Source: Frigoribacterium sp. CG_9.8 (GTDB lineage: Bacteria; Actinomycetota; Actinomycetes; Actinomycetales; Microbacteriaceae). Taken from it: 64,000 bases of DNA. The stretch is from positions 1 through 64,000 of the forward strand of contig NZ_JADOVH010000003.1 in NCBI RefSeq assembly GCF_015751965.1. Reading direction: 5' to 3'. Position numbers and translations under genes: made by a program. Shown here one piece after another: positions 52,582 through 61,967 of the stretch (its first letter is position 1; each line of letters starts with the position of its first letter). Under the pieces are notes generated by a model that had not been told where the DNA came from, searched no databases, and saw only the letters and a program-made list of their open reading frames with translations.

Positions 52582-54176
52582 TTTGTGAGATCCTTCAATG
52601 CTGTGGCGCTCGGCCACGGGGTGAAATCGTCGGGATCATGCTTCCAGCGCATCGCGGTCATCACAATCGAACCGGTGAGGATCAGCGCGATCGTGCCCCA
52701 ACCAGCGACCGCAAGGAACCACAGCGGGTAGCCCTCGTAGCCGTCCGTGACAAGAACGATGATCCGCTGGATGAGCATGAAGAAAAGCGCGATCGGTGTG
52801 AGGATGCCGATGAGCAATTGCCAGACGCGGCCCACCTTGAAGGTGGATACGGCGTTGAGGTGCGCGGCCAGTTCGGGGCCTTTACGGAACACCCAAACCA
52901 CCACAATGGTGGCAGCAATCGCCGCGGCCACGATTCCGATGTTATTCGCCCACTGGTCGACGGTATCGAGAGTGAATAGGCCAGTGGTGGTCGAGAACAG
53001 CAGCACCGAGACGACGGCGAGCACTGATCCGACACGCACCGCGGCCTGTCGCGCGCTGATTCCGAATTTGTCCTGGAACGCGGATGACACGACCTGCAGG
53101 ATTGACAGTAGAGAAGTGAATCCGGCCAGGACAAGTGAGCCGAAAAACAGCGCACCGAACAGTGGTCCACCGGGCATTTGTGAAACGATCGCCGGGAAGG
53201 TGATGAACGAGAGCCCCACGCCGGTAAGCCCCTCGAGTTCGTTGATCCCCACACCCTGTTGGAACGCGAAGTAACCGAGGGTCGCAAACACGCCAATGCC
53301 GGCGATGATTTCAAACGACGAGTTCGCGAAGGCGACAACCAGTGCCGGCGCGGTGACGTTGGCACGACGGCTGCGGTACGACGAATAGGTGATCATGATG
53401 CCGAATGCGATCGACAGGGAGAAGAAGATCTGACTGTACGCGGCAATCCAGACGTTGGGGTTGCCGAGTGCGGCCCAGTCCGGAGTGAATAGAGCATCCA
53501 GCCCGGCCATGGCCCCATCCAAGAACAGCGCACGCACGACGAGGATGAGAAACGCCACGACCAGCAGCGGCAAAAAAACTACATTTGCTCGCTGAATACC
53601 CTTGGCGATGCCGCCGCCGAGTACGACAAGGACAACGACCCAGACGAGCACCAGCGGGATGAGTACGGCCGGCACGAACTGTGCGCTGAAGCCGGGAGCT
53701 GTCGCCTGCAGGAATTCGCCGGTGAAGAATCCAGCGGTGTCATCTCCCCAGCGCAGGTCGAAGCTGAACATGAAATAACTCGCAGCCCAGGCGACGACGG
53801 CGGCGTAATAGATGGCGATGAAGACACAGATCCACACCTGAAACCAGCCGAGCGACTCGAGCCACTTGCCAGCTGTGCCACCGAGCCGACGGAATGCCGT
53901 GGGTGCTGAACCGCGAAAGCGGTGACCGATCGCATAGTCGAGGAACAGAATGGGGATGCCGGCGGTGACCAGTGCAATCAGGTAGGGGATGAGGAATGCG
54001 CCACCACCATTCTCGTAGGCGACTCCGGGGAATCGCCAAATGTTGCCGAGGCCCACTGCCGAGCCGATCGCCGACAGGATGAAACCCCACTGGCCCGTCC
54101 ATTGTTCGCGCGGTCGCGAGGCGACCGACCCACTCTGCACCGACCGGTGTTGCACCGACTCTTCTTGCACTGGCAC
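52578..54176 (-). CDS. metP: sodium-dependent NSS-family transporter (MetP-like)
   Basis: 532-residue LeuT-fold symporter with 12 membrane helices. Helix 1 has the sodium/substrate site GFILSAIGSAVGLGNIWRFPG, helix 6 the unwound ITYSSYRSRRANV region, and there is GGGAFLIPYLIAL after it. The first 25 residues are hydrophilic (Gln/Ser-rich). GTG 54176 has GGAG six bases upstream. With the overlapping small subunit, it resembles the methionine and alanine importer MetPS. Substrate is inferred from that pairing. Confidence 0.92.
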   Translation of the reverse strand: MPVQEESVQHRSVQSGSVASRPREQWTGQWGFILSAIGSAVGLGNIWRFPGVAYENGGGAFLIPYLIALVTAGIPILFLDYAIGHRFRGSAPTAFRRLGGTAGKWLESLGWFQVWICVFIAIYYAAVVAWAASYFMFSFDLRWGDDTAGFFTGEFLQATAPGFSAQFVPAVLIPLVLVWVVVLVVLGGGIAKGIQRANVVFLPLLVVAFLILVVRALFLDGAMAGLDALFTPDWAALGNPNVWIAAYSQIFFSLSIAFGIMITYSSYRSRRANVTAPALVVAFANSSFEIIAGIGVFATLGYFAFQQGVGINELEGLTGVGLSFITFPAIVSQMPGGPLFGALFFGSLVLAGFTSLLSILQVVSSAFQDKFGISARQAAVRVGSVLAVVSVLLFSTTTGLFTLDTVDQWANNIGIVAAAIAATIVVVWVFRKGPELAAHLNAVSTFKVGRVWQLLIGILTPIALFFMLIQRIIVLVTDGYEGYPLWFLAVAGWGTIALILTGSIVMTAMRWKHDPDDFTPWPSATALKDLTK

Positions 54177-54338
54177 AGTTGCTCCTCTGCGTTAAGGCCA
54201 TACCGAATTCGCGGCGCTATGTGACTCTTTTGGGGGTGATTTCACGTTAACACTCGTGTGTGCCGAGATGCAACCGGCGCAGCCGATGTGCTCAGTCTGC
54301 GCTCACCATCATCAGCCGCTGGCGCGGCAAGCTACGCA

Positions 54339-54372
54339 AAAGGCCGCACTCCCGCGCGGGAGTGCGGCCTTT
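54339..54372 (-). terminator. intrinsic terminator of glnA1
   Basis: Perfect 17-bp palindrome built on AAAGGCCGCACTCCCGC and its reverse complement with a CGCG turn, 15 bases after the glnA1 stop. On the minus strand it ends in a run of T (TTTTGCG). As AAA/TTT flank both sides it may also stop plus-strand transcription. Confidence 0.92.
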
Positions 54373-54387
54373 GGCGCGATCAGCGGA

Positions 54388-55812
54388 TCAGACGCTGAAG
54401 TACAGTTCGTACTCAAACGGGGTCGGACGTTGTGCTGCCGGGATGATTTCCGCGGAACGCTTGTACGAGATCCAGGTCTGGATCAGGTCGGGTGTGAACA
54501 CATTGCCGGCGGTAAGGAACTCGTTATCGGCTTCGAGCGCACGCAGGGCCTCTTCGAGCGATGCTGGCACCTGCGGGATATTCTTCGCCTCCTCTGGAGG
54601 AAGCTCGTACAGGTCCTTGTCGATCGGCTCGTGCGGCTCGATGCGGTTCTTGATTCCATCGAGCCCGGCCATGAGCTGCGCGGCGAATGCGAGGTACGGG
54701 TTGCCAGAGGCATCCGGTGCACGGAACTCGATGCGCTTCGCCTTCGGGTTGGTACCCGTGATCGGGATGCGGATCGAGGCGGACCGGTTGCCGGCGGAGT
54801 AGACCAGGTTGACCGGGGCTTCGAAGCCGGGGATCAGTCGACGGTAGGAGTTGAGCGTCGGGTTTGTGAACGCGAGCACTGCCGGAGCATGCTTGAGCAG
54901 TCCGCCGATGTACCAGCGGGCGATGTCGCTGAGTCCGCCATAGCCCTTTTCGTCGTAGAACAGCGGCACGCCGTCGTTCCAGAGCGACTGGTGCGTGTGC
55001 ATTCCCGATCCGTTGTCGCCGAACAGCGGCTTCGGCATGAAGGTCGCGACCTTGTTCCACTCCAGCGCGGTGTTCTTCACGATGTACTTGAATTTGAGGA
55101 TGTCATCGGCCGCATGCACCATCGTGTCGAAGCGGTAGTTGATCTCCGCCTGCCCTCCGGTGCCGACCTCGTGGTGGGAGCGCTCGAGGATGAGCCCCGC
55201 ATCGATCAGCTTGAGGCAGATGTCGTCGCGCAGGTCGGCCTGCTTGTCGACCGGGCTCACCGGGAAGTAGCCGCCCTTATACGGTGTCTTGTTGGCGAGG
55301 TTGCCGCCCTCTTCGACGCGTCCCGAGTTCCAGGCGCCCTCTTCAGAGTCGACGAAGTAAGAGCTGGAATTCTGGCGTACGTCGTAGCGCACGTCGTCGA
55401 AGATGTAGAACTCGGCCTCCGGGGCGAAGAACGCAGTGTCGGCGATGCCGGTCGAGGCGAGGTATTTCTCAGCCTTCTTGGCAACCTGGCGCGGGTCGCG
55501 AGCGTAAATTTCCCCATTGCGCGGGTTGTAAATGTCAAAGATCATGATGAGCGTCTTCTCGACGCGGAATGGGTCGAGGTAGGCGGTGGTCACGTCGGGG
55601 ATGAGCTGCATGTCCGATTCGTGAATCGACGCGAAGCCGCGGATCGACGAGCCGTCGAAGAGCTGTCCGACCGAGAAAAACTCTTCGTCGACGGTCGAGG
55701 CAGGAATATTGAAGTGCTGCTGCACACCGGGAAGATCGGTGAAGCGAATATCAAGGAACTTGACGTTCTCGGCCTTGATGAACTTGAGCACCTCTGAAGA
55801 ATCACTGAACAT
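54388..55812 (-). CDS. glnA: glutamine synthetase, type I, adenylylation-regulated
   Basis: Main ammonia-assimilating glutamine synthetase, 474 residues. [44 protein letters not shown] (Glu ligand), [52 protein letters not shown] and [17 protein letters not shown]. The adenylylation site is Tyr402 in [17 protein letters not shown], the expected GlnE target. ATG 55812 is chosen over ATG 55827 to match the family start MFxDSxEVLKFI. A four-block GlnR-type site lies 74-111 bases upstream and a strong terminator follows. Confidence 0.97.
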   Translation of the reverse strand: MFSDSSEVLKFIKAENVKFLDIRFTDLPGVQQHFNIPASTVDEEFFSVGQLFDGSSIRGFASIHESDMQLIPDVTTAYLDPFRVEKTLIMIFDIYNPRNGEIYARDPRQVAKKAEKYLASTGIADTAFFAPEAEFYIFDDVRYDVRQNSSSYFVDSEEGAWNSGRVEEGGNLANKTPYKGGYFPVSPVDKQADLRDDICLKLIDAGLILERSHHEVGTGGQAEINYRFDTMVHAADDILKFKYIVKNTALEWNKVATFMPKPLFGDNGSGMHTHQSLWNDGVPLFYDEKGYGGLSDIARWYIGGLLKHAPAVLAFTNPTLNSYRRLIPGFEAPVNLVYSAGNRSASIRIPITGTNPKAKRIEFRAPDASGNPYLAFAAQLMAGLDGIKNRIEPHEPIDKDLYELPPEEAKNIPQVPASLEEALRALEADNEFLTAGNVFTPDLIQTWISYKRSAEIIPAAQRPTPFEYELYFSV

Positions 55813-55885
55813 GTGACTTGACTCCAATGGGGTTTGGAACTGAGTGCGGCGGCGATCGCAGCCAACTGCACGTTAGACGAAGGGA

Positions 55886-55923
55886 GTTTCGTCACGGTGT
55901 CGCTATTGTTTCACGCATGTTAC
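55886..55923 (-). promoter_or_regulatory. GlnR-type binding site upstream of glnA1
   Basis: On the minus strand the order is GTAAC, six bases, GAAAC, six bases, GACAC, six bases, GAAAC. This is the a-b-a-b layout of the actinobacterial GlnR box (gTnAC-n6-GaAAC repeated) with one deviating base in the third block. Its position 74 bases before the glnA start suits nitrogen-dependent activation by GlnR. Whether the opposite gene at 55952 is also affected cannot be told. Confidence 0.78.
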
Positions 55924-55951
55924 GTCGAGGCGGCGAACGTAGAATCTTGCT

Positions 55952-56362
55952 ATGGCCAAGCCCCGATCATCCGCCCCGCCGAGCGAATGGCCCGGCCGTC
56001 ACTTTGGCCTACCCGCCAGCGGTCCGAGATCGATCGTCCGGTTCGGACGTCGGCTCGCGGCCTTCGTTATCGATATCGGAGTCGGTGCGCTCATTTCCTA
56101 CGCCTTCTTCGACTATGACCGCTGGGCAAGCCTGGCCGTCTTTGCGGCGCTGCAGATCATCTTCCTCGTGTTGGTCAGTGGCAGCGTCGGTCACCTGCTG
56201 CTCGGGATGCGAGTGGTGCCACTCACCTCCGGATGGATCGGGATCTGGCGACCGGTCGTTCGCACGCTGCTGCTATCGCTACTCGTTCCCGCGCTTATCA
56301 CCGATCGCGACCGACGAGGGCTTCACGACCGGATCGCTGGCACTGTGCTTGTTCGACGATAG
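55952..56362 (+). CDS. RDD-family membrane protein
   Basis: 136 residues. A hydrophilic N-terminus (PRSSAPPSEWPGRHFGLPAS), then the RDD signature VRFGRRLAAFVIDIGVGALISYAFF, a second helix pair (LAVFAALQIIFLVLVSGSVGHLLLGMRVV) and the closing DRDRRGLHDRIAGTVLV. RDD proteins lie in the membrane and their function is generally unknown. Divergent from glnA1 (139 bases apart), with the GlnR-type box 29 bases before its ATG. Confidence 0.9.
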   Translation: MAKPRSSAPPSEWPGRHFGLPASGPRSIVRFGRRLAAFVIDIGVGALISYAFFDYDRWASLAVFAALQIIFLVLVSGSVGHLLLGMRVVPLTSGWIGIWRPVVRTLLLSLLVPALITDRDRRGLHDRIAGTVLVRR

Positions 56363-56436
56363 GCCTGCCACCGGTGATGAAGTGGCAGCGCCATACATCG
56401 TTTCGAACGCGATGACCTGTGGCTGATCGGGTTCGG

Positions 56437-57153
56437 TCAGCGGGCGCGCGGGGCGCGGGCACGCATCGGATCGACACCCTTGGGAATGGGAAGCTGGTTC
56501 TTGCCGAGGGATGCGAGGCGGTTGCTCACGGCATAGATCTCGGACCTGTTTAGAGAGCGCTTGAATCGCGCCATGCGGCCAGCGAGTTTGTGCAGCGGCA
56601 CCGCGTCATCATCCGGTCCCACGTGCAGGAAGTGCACGCTCACATTCGGAAGAATCCGCGTGACCCGACGGCGCTCCTCCTCCAGCATCTTTAAGGTACG
56701 ACTCTTCGGCCCCTCACCGATGAGAACGACGCCACCATTGCCGACGGCACGGTATACGGCGTCCTGGGTCTTGGGGCTCACCGCTATCGGCATTTCGCTC
56801 GCCGTCCAGCCGCGCCGCAGCGAGCTCTTGAGTACGGCACCGACAGCACCGGCCTGACCCTGAATCTGCGCATAGGCGGCGCGCTCGGCAAGACGGCCAA
56901 GCACGATGAGGAAGATCAGCATGCCACCGAGCACGCCAGCGATGACCCACAGCACAAAACCGAAGACATTCCCGACGCCGGAGATCAGGAAGCCGGCGAC
57001 TACGCCTGCTGCGACCGGTGCGATGAAGGCGAGGAGAAACCACCAGATCGCGTTTGGGTCGTAGCGACGGGTCATCTTGAAGACCCGATACATCTGCTTG
57101 AGCCGGCCGGGTTCTTTCGCAGGTTTCGGTGTCGAATTCTTGGTGCGTGCCAT
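56437..57153 (-). CDS. DUF4191 membrane protein
   Basis: 238 residues. Basic N-terminus (ARTKNSTPKPAKEPGRLKQMY), two membrane helices (AIWWFLLAFIAPVAAGVVAG; VLWVIAGVLGGMLIFLIVLG), then a cytosolic domain with AYAQIQGQAGAVGAVLKSSL, RGWTASEMPIAVSPKTQDAVYRA, VGNGGVVLIGEGP and a basic end. The family is actinobacterial and of unknown function; it commonly sits beside lipoyl/E2 genes. ATG 57153 is selected by homology to the family start; a longer open frame upstream is ignored. Confidence 0.9.
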   Translation of the reverse strand: MARTKNSTPKPAKEPGRLKQMYRVFKMTRRYDPNAIWWFLLAFIAPVAAGVVAGFLISGVGNVFGFVLWVIAGVLGGMLIFLIVLGRLAERAAYAQIQGQAGAVGAVLKSSLRRGWTASEMPIAVSPKTQDAVYRAVGNGGVVLIGEGPKSRTLKMLEEERRRVTRILPNVSVHFLHVGPDDDAVPLHKLAGRMARFKRSLNRSEIYAVSNRLASLGKNQLPIPKGVDPMRARAPRAR

Positions 57154-57275
57154 GTGACAAGGATACGGCCTGGCCGTCTTGCTTCTGCTCCCTCCCCGAG
57201 GGGTGGTGTGGCCAGGTCTGCACAGCTTCAGATCGATGCGGGAAGCGGATGCTCCGGGTGTTGCAAACTCGCAGC

Positions 57276-58835
57276 ATGGAGACCGTCGGCGGCTATCGAC
57301 TCGTACGAACACTCGGTATTGGGGCGCGATCGCATATTTACCTTGGACATGCGGGATCACGAGAAACGCCTGCCGGTGATCGCATCGCGGCGATCAAGGT
57401 GTATCGACCGGCGACCGATGACGCGAGCATCGATCGAGAAATCGAAGCGCTCGCACGGGCGTCGTCGCAACACCTGCTCGAGTTGATTGACTTGGCGACC
57501 GGTCCGGATGGGAGGCCGTGTCTCATCCTTCCCCGGCTTGGATCAGGAACTCTCGCCCGTCTGCTTGCCGTGCGCGGCACCGTGGCACCGGGAGAGGCAG
57601 TGAGCATACTGGTGCCGGTTGTTCAGGCAGTGCAGGAGCTACATCGGGTCGGAGTCGCGCATGGGGCAGTGGCTTCGAGTTCGGTGTTGTTCGACGACCG
57701 TGGTGCGCCAGTACTCGCGCGGTTTGGTGCCGCCTCCCTCATCGGCGACTTCCCCATCGACGGCAGTGGGCCAAGCCTCACCCCAGCCGAGCTCGATGCA
57801 GAACCGCGTGCGATCGCCGATCGCACCGCACTGCAGGGCCTGCTGATGACCGTGCTCGACCGGCTGGAGCCAGGATCGCCCCGCACGCTGGATGCTCTGC
57901 GGCAGGTATTTTCCGATTCCGCGTTCGGGATGGCACGGCTCTTAGACATCATCGATCTCCTATTCGCACTCGCGCCGGCATTACCGATTCGGTTCGATGA
58001 GGCACCACTCGACTCATTGACATCGCTGTCGCTTATCCGCCCGGGCCCCGATCCGGTGTCGCCGCTGGCTGTATTCGGCCCGGGTTCCCCAACCCCGATG
58101 TCTGAGTTCTCCAGTTCAAAGTCACCCACCTCAGAGATGCGTGTGGGAACTGCCATCCGACACTTCACTCGCCTTCTGTCCACGGCTCGCATCGTTGGGG
58201 TGGCGGACACGCATCCCTTTGCGCGTTTTCGTCAACGTGTTTTCGGTTTCCTCGCACCGGTGCGGATGCCGGTATGGATCGCCGGCGGCGCCGGAATTGC
58301 CGCACTCGTCATCGCGCTCACCGTGATTCCCGCCGCACGATCCGAGACTCCAGCTGGCAGTCCGGGGGCGACGCCGACCAGCACCGCCTCGGCTCCGACG
58401 CAGGGCGCACCGTCGGGTTCACCCCGATCGTCGGGTGCCGGTGCACCCGCGCCCGGTGCGGCCCAGAATCCGGAGGCTCCGAAAGCAACCAGGGAAAGCG
58501 ATGATCCGGTCGCCGCCGCCCGCGCTCTTCTTTCGATACGGTCGAAGTGTTTTTCGGCAAAGTCCACGACCTGTTTCGACTCGGTCGACCAGGTCGGTTC
58601 CGCCATGATCGAAGCTGACCGCGATTTGTTCCGCCGTCTGGTCAGCGGGGCACCGCTGCCGATCGAGGCGACACTCGACGGGTTCACGCCGCAGCTCATC
58701 CAGCAATGGGGGGACTCGGCGATCCTCCAGCTGGTGGCTGCCGACGGCAGTGCCGCGAGCATGACGAATCCGGCCCCGCTTCTCTTAGTGAGAGGCGAGA
58801 CCGGATGGAGGATCAGAGACCTCTCGCTCGGCTAG
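57276..58835 (+). CDS. membrane-anchored Ser/Thr pseudokinase
   Basis: 519 residues. The N-terminal 260 resemble a Hanks-type kinase: VGGYRLVRTLGIGARSHIYLG (altered Gly loop), AAIKVY with Lys41, LLELIDLATGPDGRPCLILP. The catalytic HRD is His129-Gly-Ala (VAHGAVASSSVLF) and DFG is Arg149-Phe-Gly, so both essential Asp are lost and phosphotransfer is improbable. One membrane helix follows at about 331-353 and then a Ser/Pro/Ala-rich linker (356-420). The outer domain contains two Cys (KCFSAKSTTCFDSVD) and resembles an NTF2-like fold. Start at ATG 57276; ATG 57249 is possible. Probably a scaffold or sensor; partners unknown. Confidence 0.8.
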   Translation: METVGGYRLVRTLGIGARSHIYLGHAGSRETPAGDRIAAIKVYRPATDDASIDREIEALARASSQHLLELIDLATGPDGRPCLILPRLGSGTLARLLAVRGTVAPGEAVSILVPVVQAVQELHRVGVAHGAVASSSVLFDDRGAPVLARFGAASLIGDFPIDGSGPSLTPAELDAEPRAIADRTALQGLLMTVLDRLEPGSPRTLDALRQVFSDSAFGMARLLDIIDLLFALAPALPIRFDEAPLDSLTSLSLIRPGPDPVSPLAVFGPGSPTPMSEFSSSKSPTSEMRVGTAIRHFTRLLSTARIVGVADTHPFARFRQRVFGFLAPVRMPVWIAGGAGIAALVIALTVIPAARSETPAGSPGATPTSTASAPTQGAPSGSPRSSGAGAPAPGAAQNPEAPKATRESDDPVAAARALLSIRSKCFSAKSTTCFDSVDQVGSAMIEADRDLFRRLVSGAPLPIEATLDGFTPQLIQQWGDSAILQLVAADGSAASMTNPAPLLLVRGETGWRIRDLSLG

Positions 58836-58879
58836 GCCGAGCGGGCGGTCATGCTGTCATTTCGGATCGAGGCAGGTGC

Positions 58880-60418
58880 CTAATAGCCGATATTGCCGGC
58901 GAAATCGCCACCTTCGAGGCGGGTCTTCACTGCCACGAGGAATCGAGCAGCGTCAGCACCGTCAACGATGCGGTGATCGTAAGACAGGGCGAGGTAGACG
59001 GTAGAGCGGATCGCGATCGCATCCAATCCGCCGCTGGAGACGACCACCGGCTTCTTCGCAACGATTCCCGTGCCGAGAATCGCCGACTGTGGCAGGAAGA
59101 CAATCGGGGTATCGAACAGGGCACCGCGGGAACCGGTATTGGTCAATGTGAAGGTGCCTCCGGCAAGCTCGTCGGGCTTCAACTTGTTGTCGCGCGTGCG
59201 TGCCGCGAGGTCAGCGATCTGAGTAGCAAGACCAGCGAGGTCTAGCGAACCGGCATCCCGGATCACCGGCGTCAGTAGCCCACGTTCGGTGTCTACCGCG
59301 ATAGCCATGTTCTCTTGAGGCGGGTACACGATCGTGTCGCCGTCGATCGTCGCGTTGATGATCGGGAAGGCCTTCAGCGCCTCGGCTGCGGCGAGCGCAA
59401 AGAACGGTAGGAACGATAGCTTTTGACCGGTCTTCGAGAGGAACTTCGCTTTGACCGAGTTGCGGAAATTCGCAACCAAGGTCACATCCACTTCGACTAC
59501 CGAGGTGAGCTGGGCGGATGACTGCATGGAGATGACGGCTCGTTCGGCAATCACCTTGCGGAGCCGGGACATCGGAACGCTCGTGCCGCGCAAAGGCGAG
59601 GTTTCGAGGACCGCTGCCGTGACAACAGGCACAGCGGCTGGACCGGATGCGGTGGCACTCTGGTCCGCCGCCGCGATCACGTCCTCTTTGCGGATGCGCC
59701 CGCCGACCCCGGATCCGACGATCGTGGAGAGATCGATGCCCTTCTCATTAGCGAGTTTGCGCACGAGGGGGGTGACGTAACCCGGGTTTGCATCGATCGC
59801 GTGCGTTGGCACAGTGGCGTCGACGGGAACAATGGCATCGACTGGGGCTGGGGCAGGGGCATTGGTGGGAGCGGGGGCATCGACGGAAGCAGCCGCCACC
59901 GGCGCGGGAGGCGTGACCGGCACTGCGGCCGCGGCGGGCGCATGCTCCGGAGAAGGAATCGGCGCGGGAACTTCTACCGGCGAGGGAACTGCGACCGGTG
60001 CTATGACCGGTGCAGGGGCTGCGACCGGTGCTGAAACAGGGGCGGGTGCCTGGGTGTGCACCTCGACTGCGGGTGCGGGTGCGGGTTCGGGCGCCGCCAC
60101 TTCTGCGGGTTCGGGCTGCACTGCGGCTGCAGGCTGCGCGGCTTCCACCGGAACCTCGGGCGCGGCCTCGGGGGAGCTGGTGCCGTCACCGATGGTAACC
60201 AGAGGCGTGCCGACTTCAACGGTCTCGTCCTCGGCCACCAGAATAGCCTCGATTATGCCGGCAATGGGGGATGGGATTTCGGTGTCGACCTTGTCGGTGG
60301 AGACTTCGAGCAGTGGCTCATCCACCTCGACGCGGTCGCCCACGTTCTTCAACCAGCGGGTCACCGTGCCCTCGGTGACACTCTCTCCGAGTGCCGGGAG
60401 GTTGACGGATTCGCTCAT
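58880..60418 (-). CDS. sucB: 2-oxoacid dehydrogenase E2, dihydrolipoamide acyltransferase
   Basis: 512 residues. One lipoyl domain (ESVNLPALGESVTEGTVTRW; lipoyl-Lys43 in STDKVDTEIPSP), then a 130-residue Ala/Pro linker, a peripheral-subunit-binding domain (YVTPLVRKLANEKGIDLS, GSGVGGRIRKEDV) and the catalytic domain with His482 in LALSYDHRIVDGADAARF. In Actinobacteria this protein serves as E2 for pyruvate dehydrogenase together with AceE and Lpd, although it carries the SucB name; the role with 2-oxoglutarate is usually filled by a fused Kgd/OdhA protein. Next to lpd (73-base gap). Confidence 0.93.
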   Translation of the reverse strand: MSESVNLPALGESVTEGTVTRWLKNVGDRVEVDEPLLEVSTDKVDTEIPSPIAGIIEAILVAEDETVEVGTPLVTIGDGTSSPEAAPEVPVEAAQPAAAVQPEPAEVAAPEPAPAPAVEVHTQAPAPVSAPVAAPAPVIAPVAVPSPVEVPAPIPSPEHAPAAAAVPVTPPAPVAAASVDAPAPTNAPAPAPVDAIVPVDATVPTHAIDANPGYVTPLVRKLANEKGIDLSTIVGSGVGGRIRKEDVIAAADQSATASGPAAVPVVTAAVLETSPLRGTSVPMSRLRKVIAERAVISMQSSAQLTSVVEVDVTLVANFRNSVKAKFLSKTGQKLSFLPFFALAAAEALKAFPIINATIDGDTIVYPPQENMAIAVDTERGLLTPVIRDAGSLDLAGLATQIADLAARTRDNKLKPDELAGGTFTLTNTGSRGALFDTPIVFLPQSAILGTGIVAKKPVVVSSGGLDAIAIRSTVYLALSYDHRIVDGADAARFLVAVKTRLEGGDFAGNIGY

Positions 60419-60491
60419 CAGTGATGCTCCTTTAGACCAGTTTTGCGTAGTTAGCTTAGTTCGATGATGGCGGTGCTCCAGGGAGCTCCGC

Positions 60492-61865
60492 TTACATCGC
60501 GTGGAGCGGTTTTCCGGCGAGTGCCAGGAAGGCTTCGCCGAGTGCTTCGTCTTGTGTGGGATGCGCGTGCAGCAGCGGCGCGAGATCTTCCGGGTACGCT
60601 TCCCAGTTCACAATGAGCTGAGCTTCTCCGATGAGTTCCCCAACGCGCGCACCGATCATGTGCATACCGACAATCGGGCCGTCGTTCACCCGGACGACCT
60701 TGATCGATCCCGCGGTGCCGATGATATGACTCTTGCCGTTGCCGGCGAGGTTGTAGTCGTAGGTCGTGACCTTGTCGGCACCGTAGATTTCGTGTGCTTT
60801 GTTTTCTGACAGCCCGACCGACGCGACCTCAGGGTCGGAGTACGTGACCTTGGGGATGTTGAGGTCCTCGATCGCGACCGGGTTCAATCCCGCAATCTCC
60901 TCGGCGACGAAAATGCCGTGCTGGAAACCACGGTGCGCGAGCTGCAGTCCGGGCACGATATCGCCGACGGCGTAGAGATTCGGGATATTGGTGAGCAACC
61001 GTTCATTGGTGATGACGAAACCGCGATCCATCGTCACCCCGACCTCTTCGTAACCGAGGTTCGCGGTCGATGGCCCGCGGCCGACCGCCACGAGCATCAG
61101 GTCGGCCTCGAATGTCTGGCCGTCCTCGAGAGTTACGACAACACCCGTCTCGCTCTGGGTGACGCTCTGGAAGCGTGTGCCGAGGCTGAACTTGATGCCG
61201 CGCTTGCGGAATGCCCGCTCGAATTGCTTGCTGATCGACTCGTCCTCGTTGGGAACAAGGTGCGGCAGCGCTTCGATGATCTGCACGTCGGTTCCCCATG
61301 ACTTCCAGATGCTGGAGAACTCGACACCGATGACTCCGCCGCCGAGCACGATGACGCTCTTGGGCTGGAAATCGAGCTCGATCGCGTGCTCGGAGGTGAT
61401 GACTCGCCCGCCGATCTCGAGGCCGGGCAGCGAGCGGGAGTACGAACCCGTTGCCAGGATCACGTTCTTGCCGACGAGTGTGTGCTCCCCGACGGTGACG
61501 GTGTTGGCTGCCGTTAGATGCCCCTCACCCTCGACCATGGTGATACCGCGCGCCTTGATCAAGCCCTGCAGGCCCTTGTACTTGCTTGCCACGATTCCCG
61601 CGCGGTAGGCGTTGACCGCCGCGATATCGATGCCCTCGAAGTGGGAGGTAACACCGTATTTTGCAGATTCGCGGGTGACATCCGCTACCTCGGCGGAGTG
61701 CAACAGCGCCTTGGTCGGGATACACCCGACGTGCAGGCAGGTCCCGCCGACCTTTCCTTTTTCGACGAGGGCTACGGATAACCCCAACTGGCTTGCTCGC
61801 AGAGCAGCGGCATATCCGCCGCTTCCTGCTCCGAGGATGACGATGTCGAAATTCTGCTCAGGCAC
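60492..61865 (-). CDS. lpd: dihydrolipoyl dehydrogenase
   Basis: E3 flavoprotein that re-oxidises the lipoyl group and makes NADH. 457 residues: FAD-binding VILGAGSGGYAAALRA, redox-active Cys43 and Cys48 in GGTCLHVGCIPTKALLH, NAD-binding VIVLGGGVIGVEFSSIW, second FAD segment NLYAVGDIVPGLQLAHRG, and the C-terminal active-site His435/Glu440 in HAHPTQDEALGE. Lies between pepA (102-base gap) and sucB on the same strand. Shared with other 2-oxoacid dehydrogenases. Confidence 0.97.
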   Translation of the reverse strand: MPEQNFDIVILGAGSGGYAAALRASQLGLSVALVEKGKVGGTCLHVGCIPTKALLHSAEVADVTRESAKYGVTSHFEGIDIAAVNAYRAGIVASKYKGLQGLIKARGITMVEGEGHLTAANTVTVGEHTLVGKNVILATGSYSRSLPGLEIGGRVITSEHAIELDFQPKSVIVLGGGVIGVEFSSIWKSWGTDVQIIEALPHLVPNEDESISKQFERAFRKRGIKFSLGTRFQSVTQSETGVVVTLEDGQTFEADLMLVAVGRGPSTANLGYEEVGVTMDRGFVITNERLLTNIPNLYAVGDIVPGLQLAHRGFQHGIFVAEEIAGLNPVAIEDLNIPKVTYSDPEVASVGLSENKAHEIYGADKVTTYDYNLAGNGKSHIIGTAGSIKVVRVNDGPIVGMHMIGARVGELIGEAQLIVNWEAYPEDLAPLLHAHPTQDEALGEAFLALAGKPLHAM

Positions 61866-61967
61866 CCGGTGGCTCCCTTGGGTTTCTTTATGAAGTGTGC
61901 GTGAATCCCGCCCACGGTTGGGCTTTGGATCGCGTCGCCCGATAGTTTTCGGGCCACAAAAAGCTTA

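Noticed and set aside
54256-55797. Long open frame (513 codons) on the plus strand across glnA1
   Set aside because: It is the antisense of a clear glutamine synthetase; high GC keeps the antisense frame open. It has no domain content.
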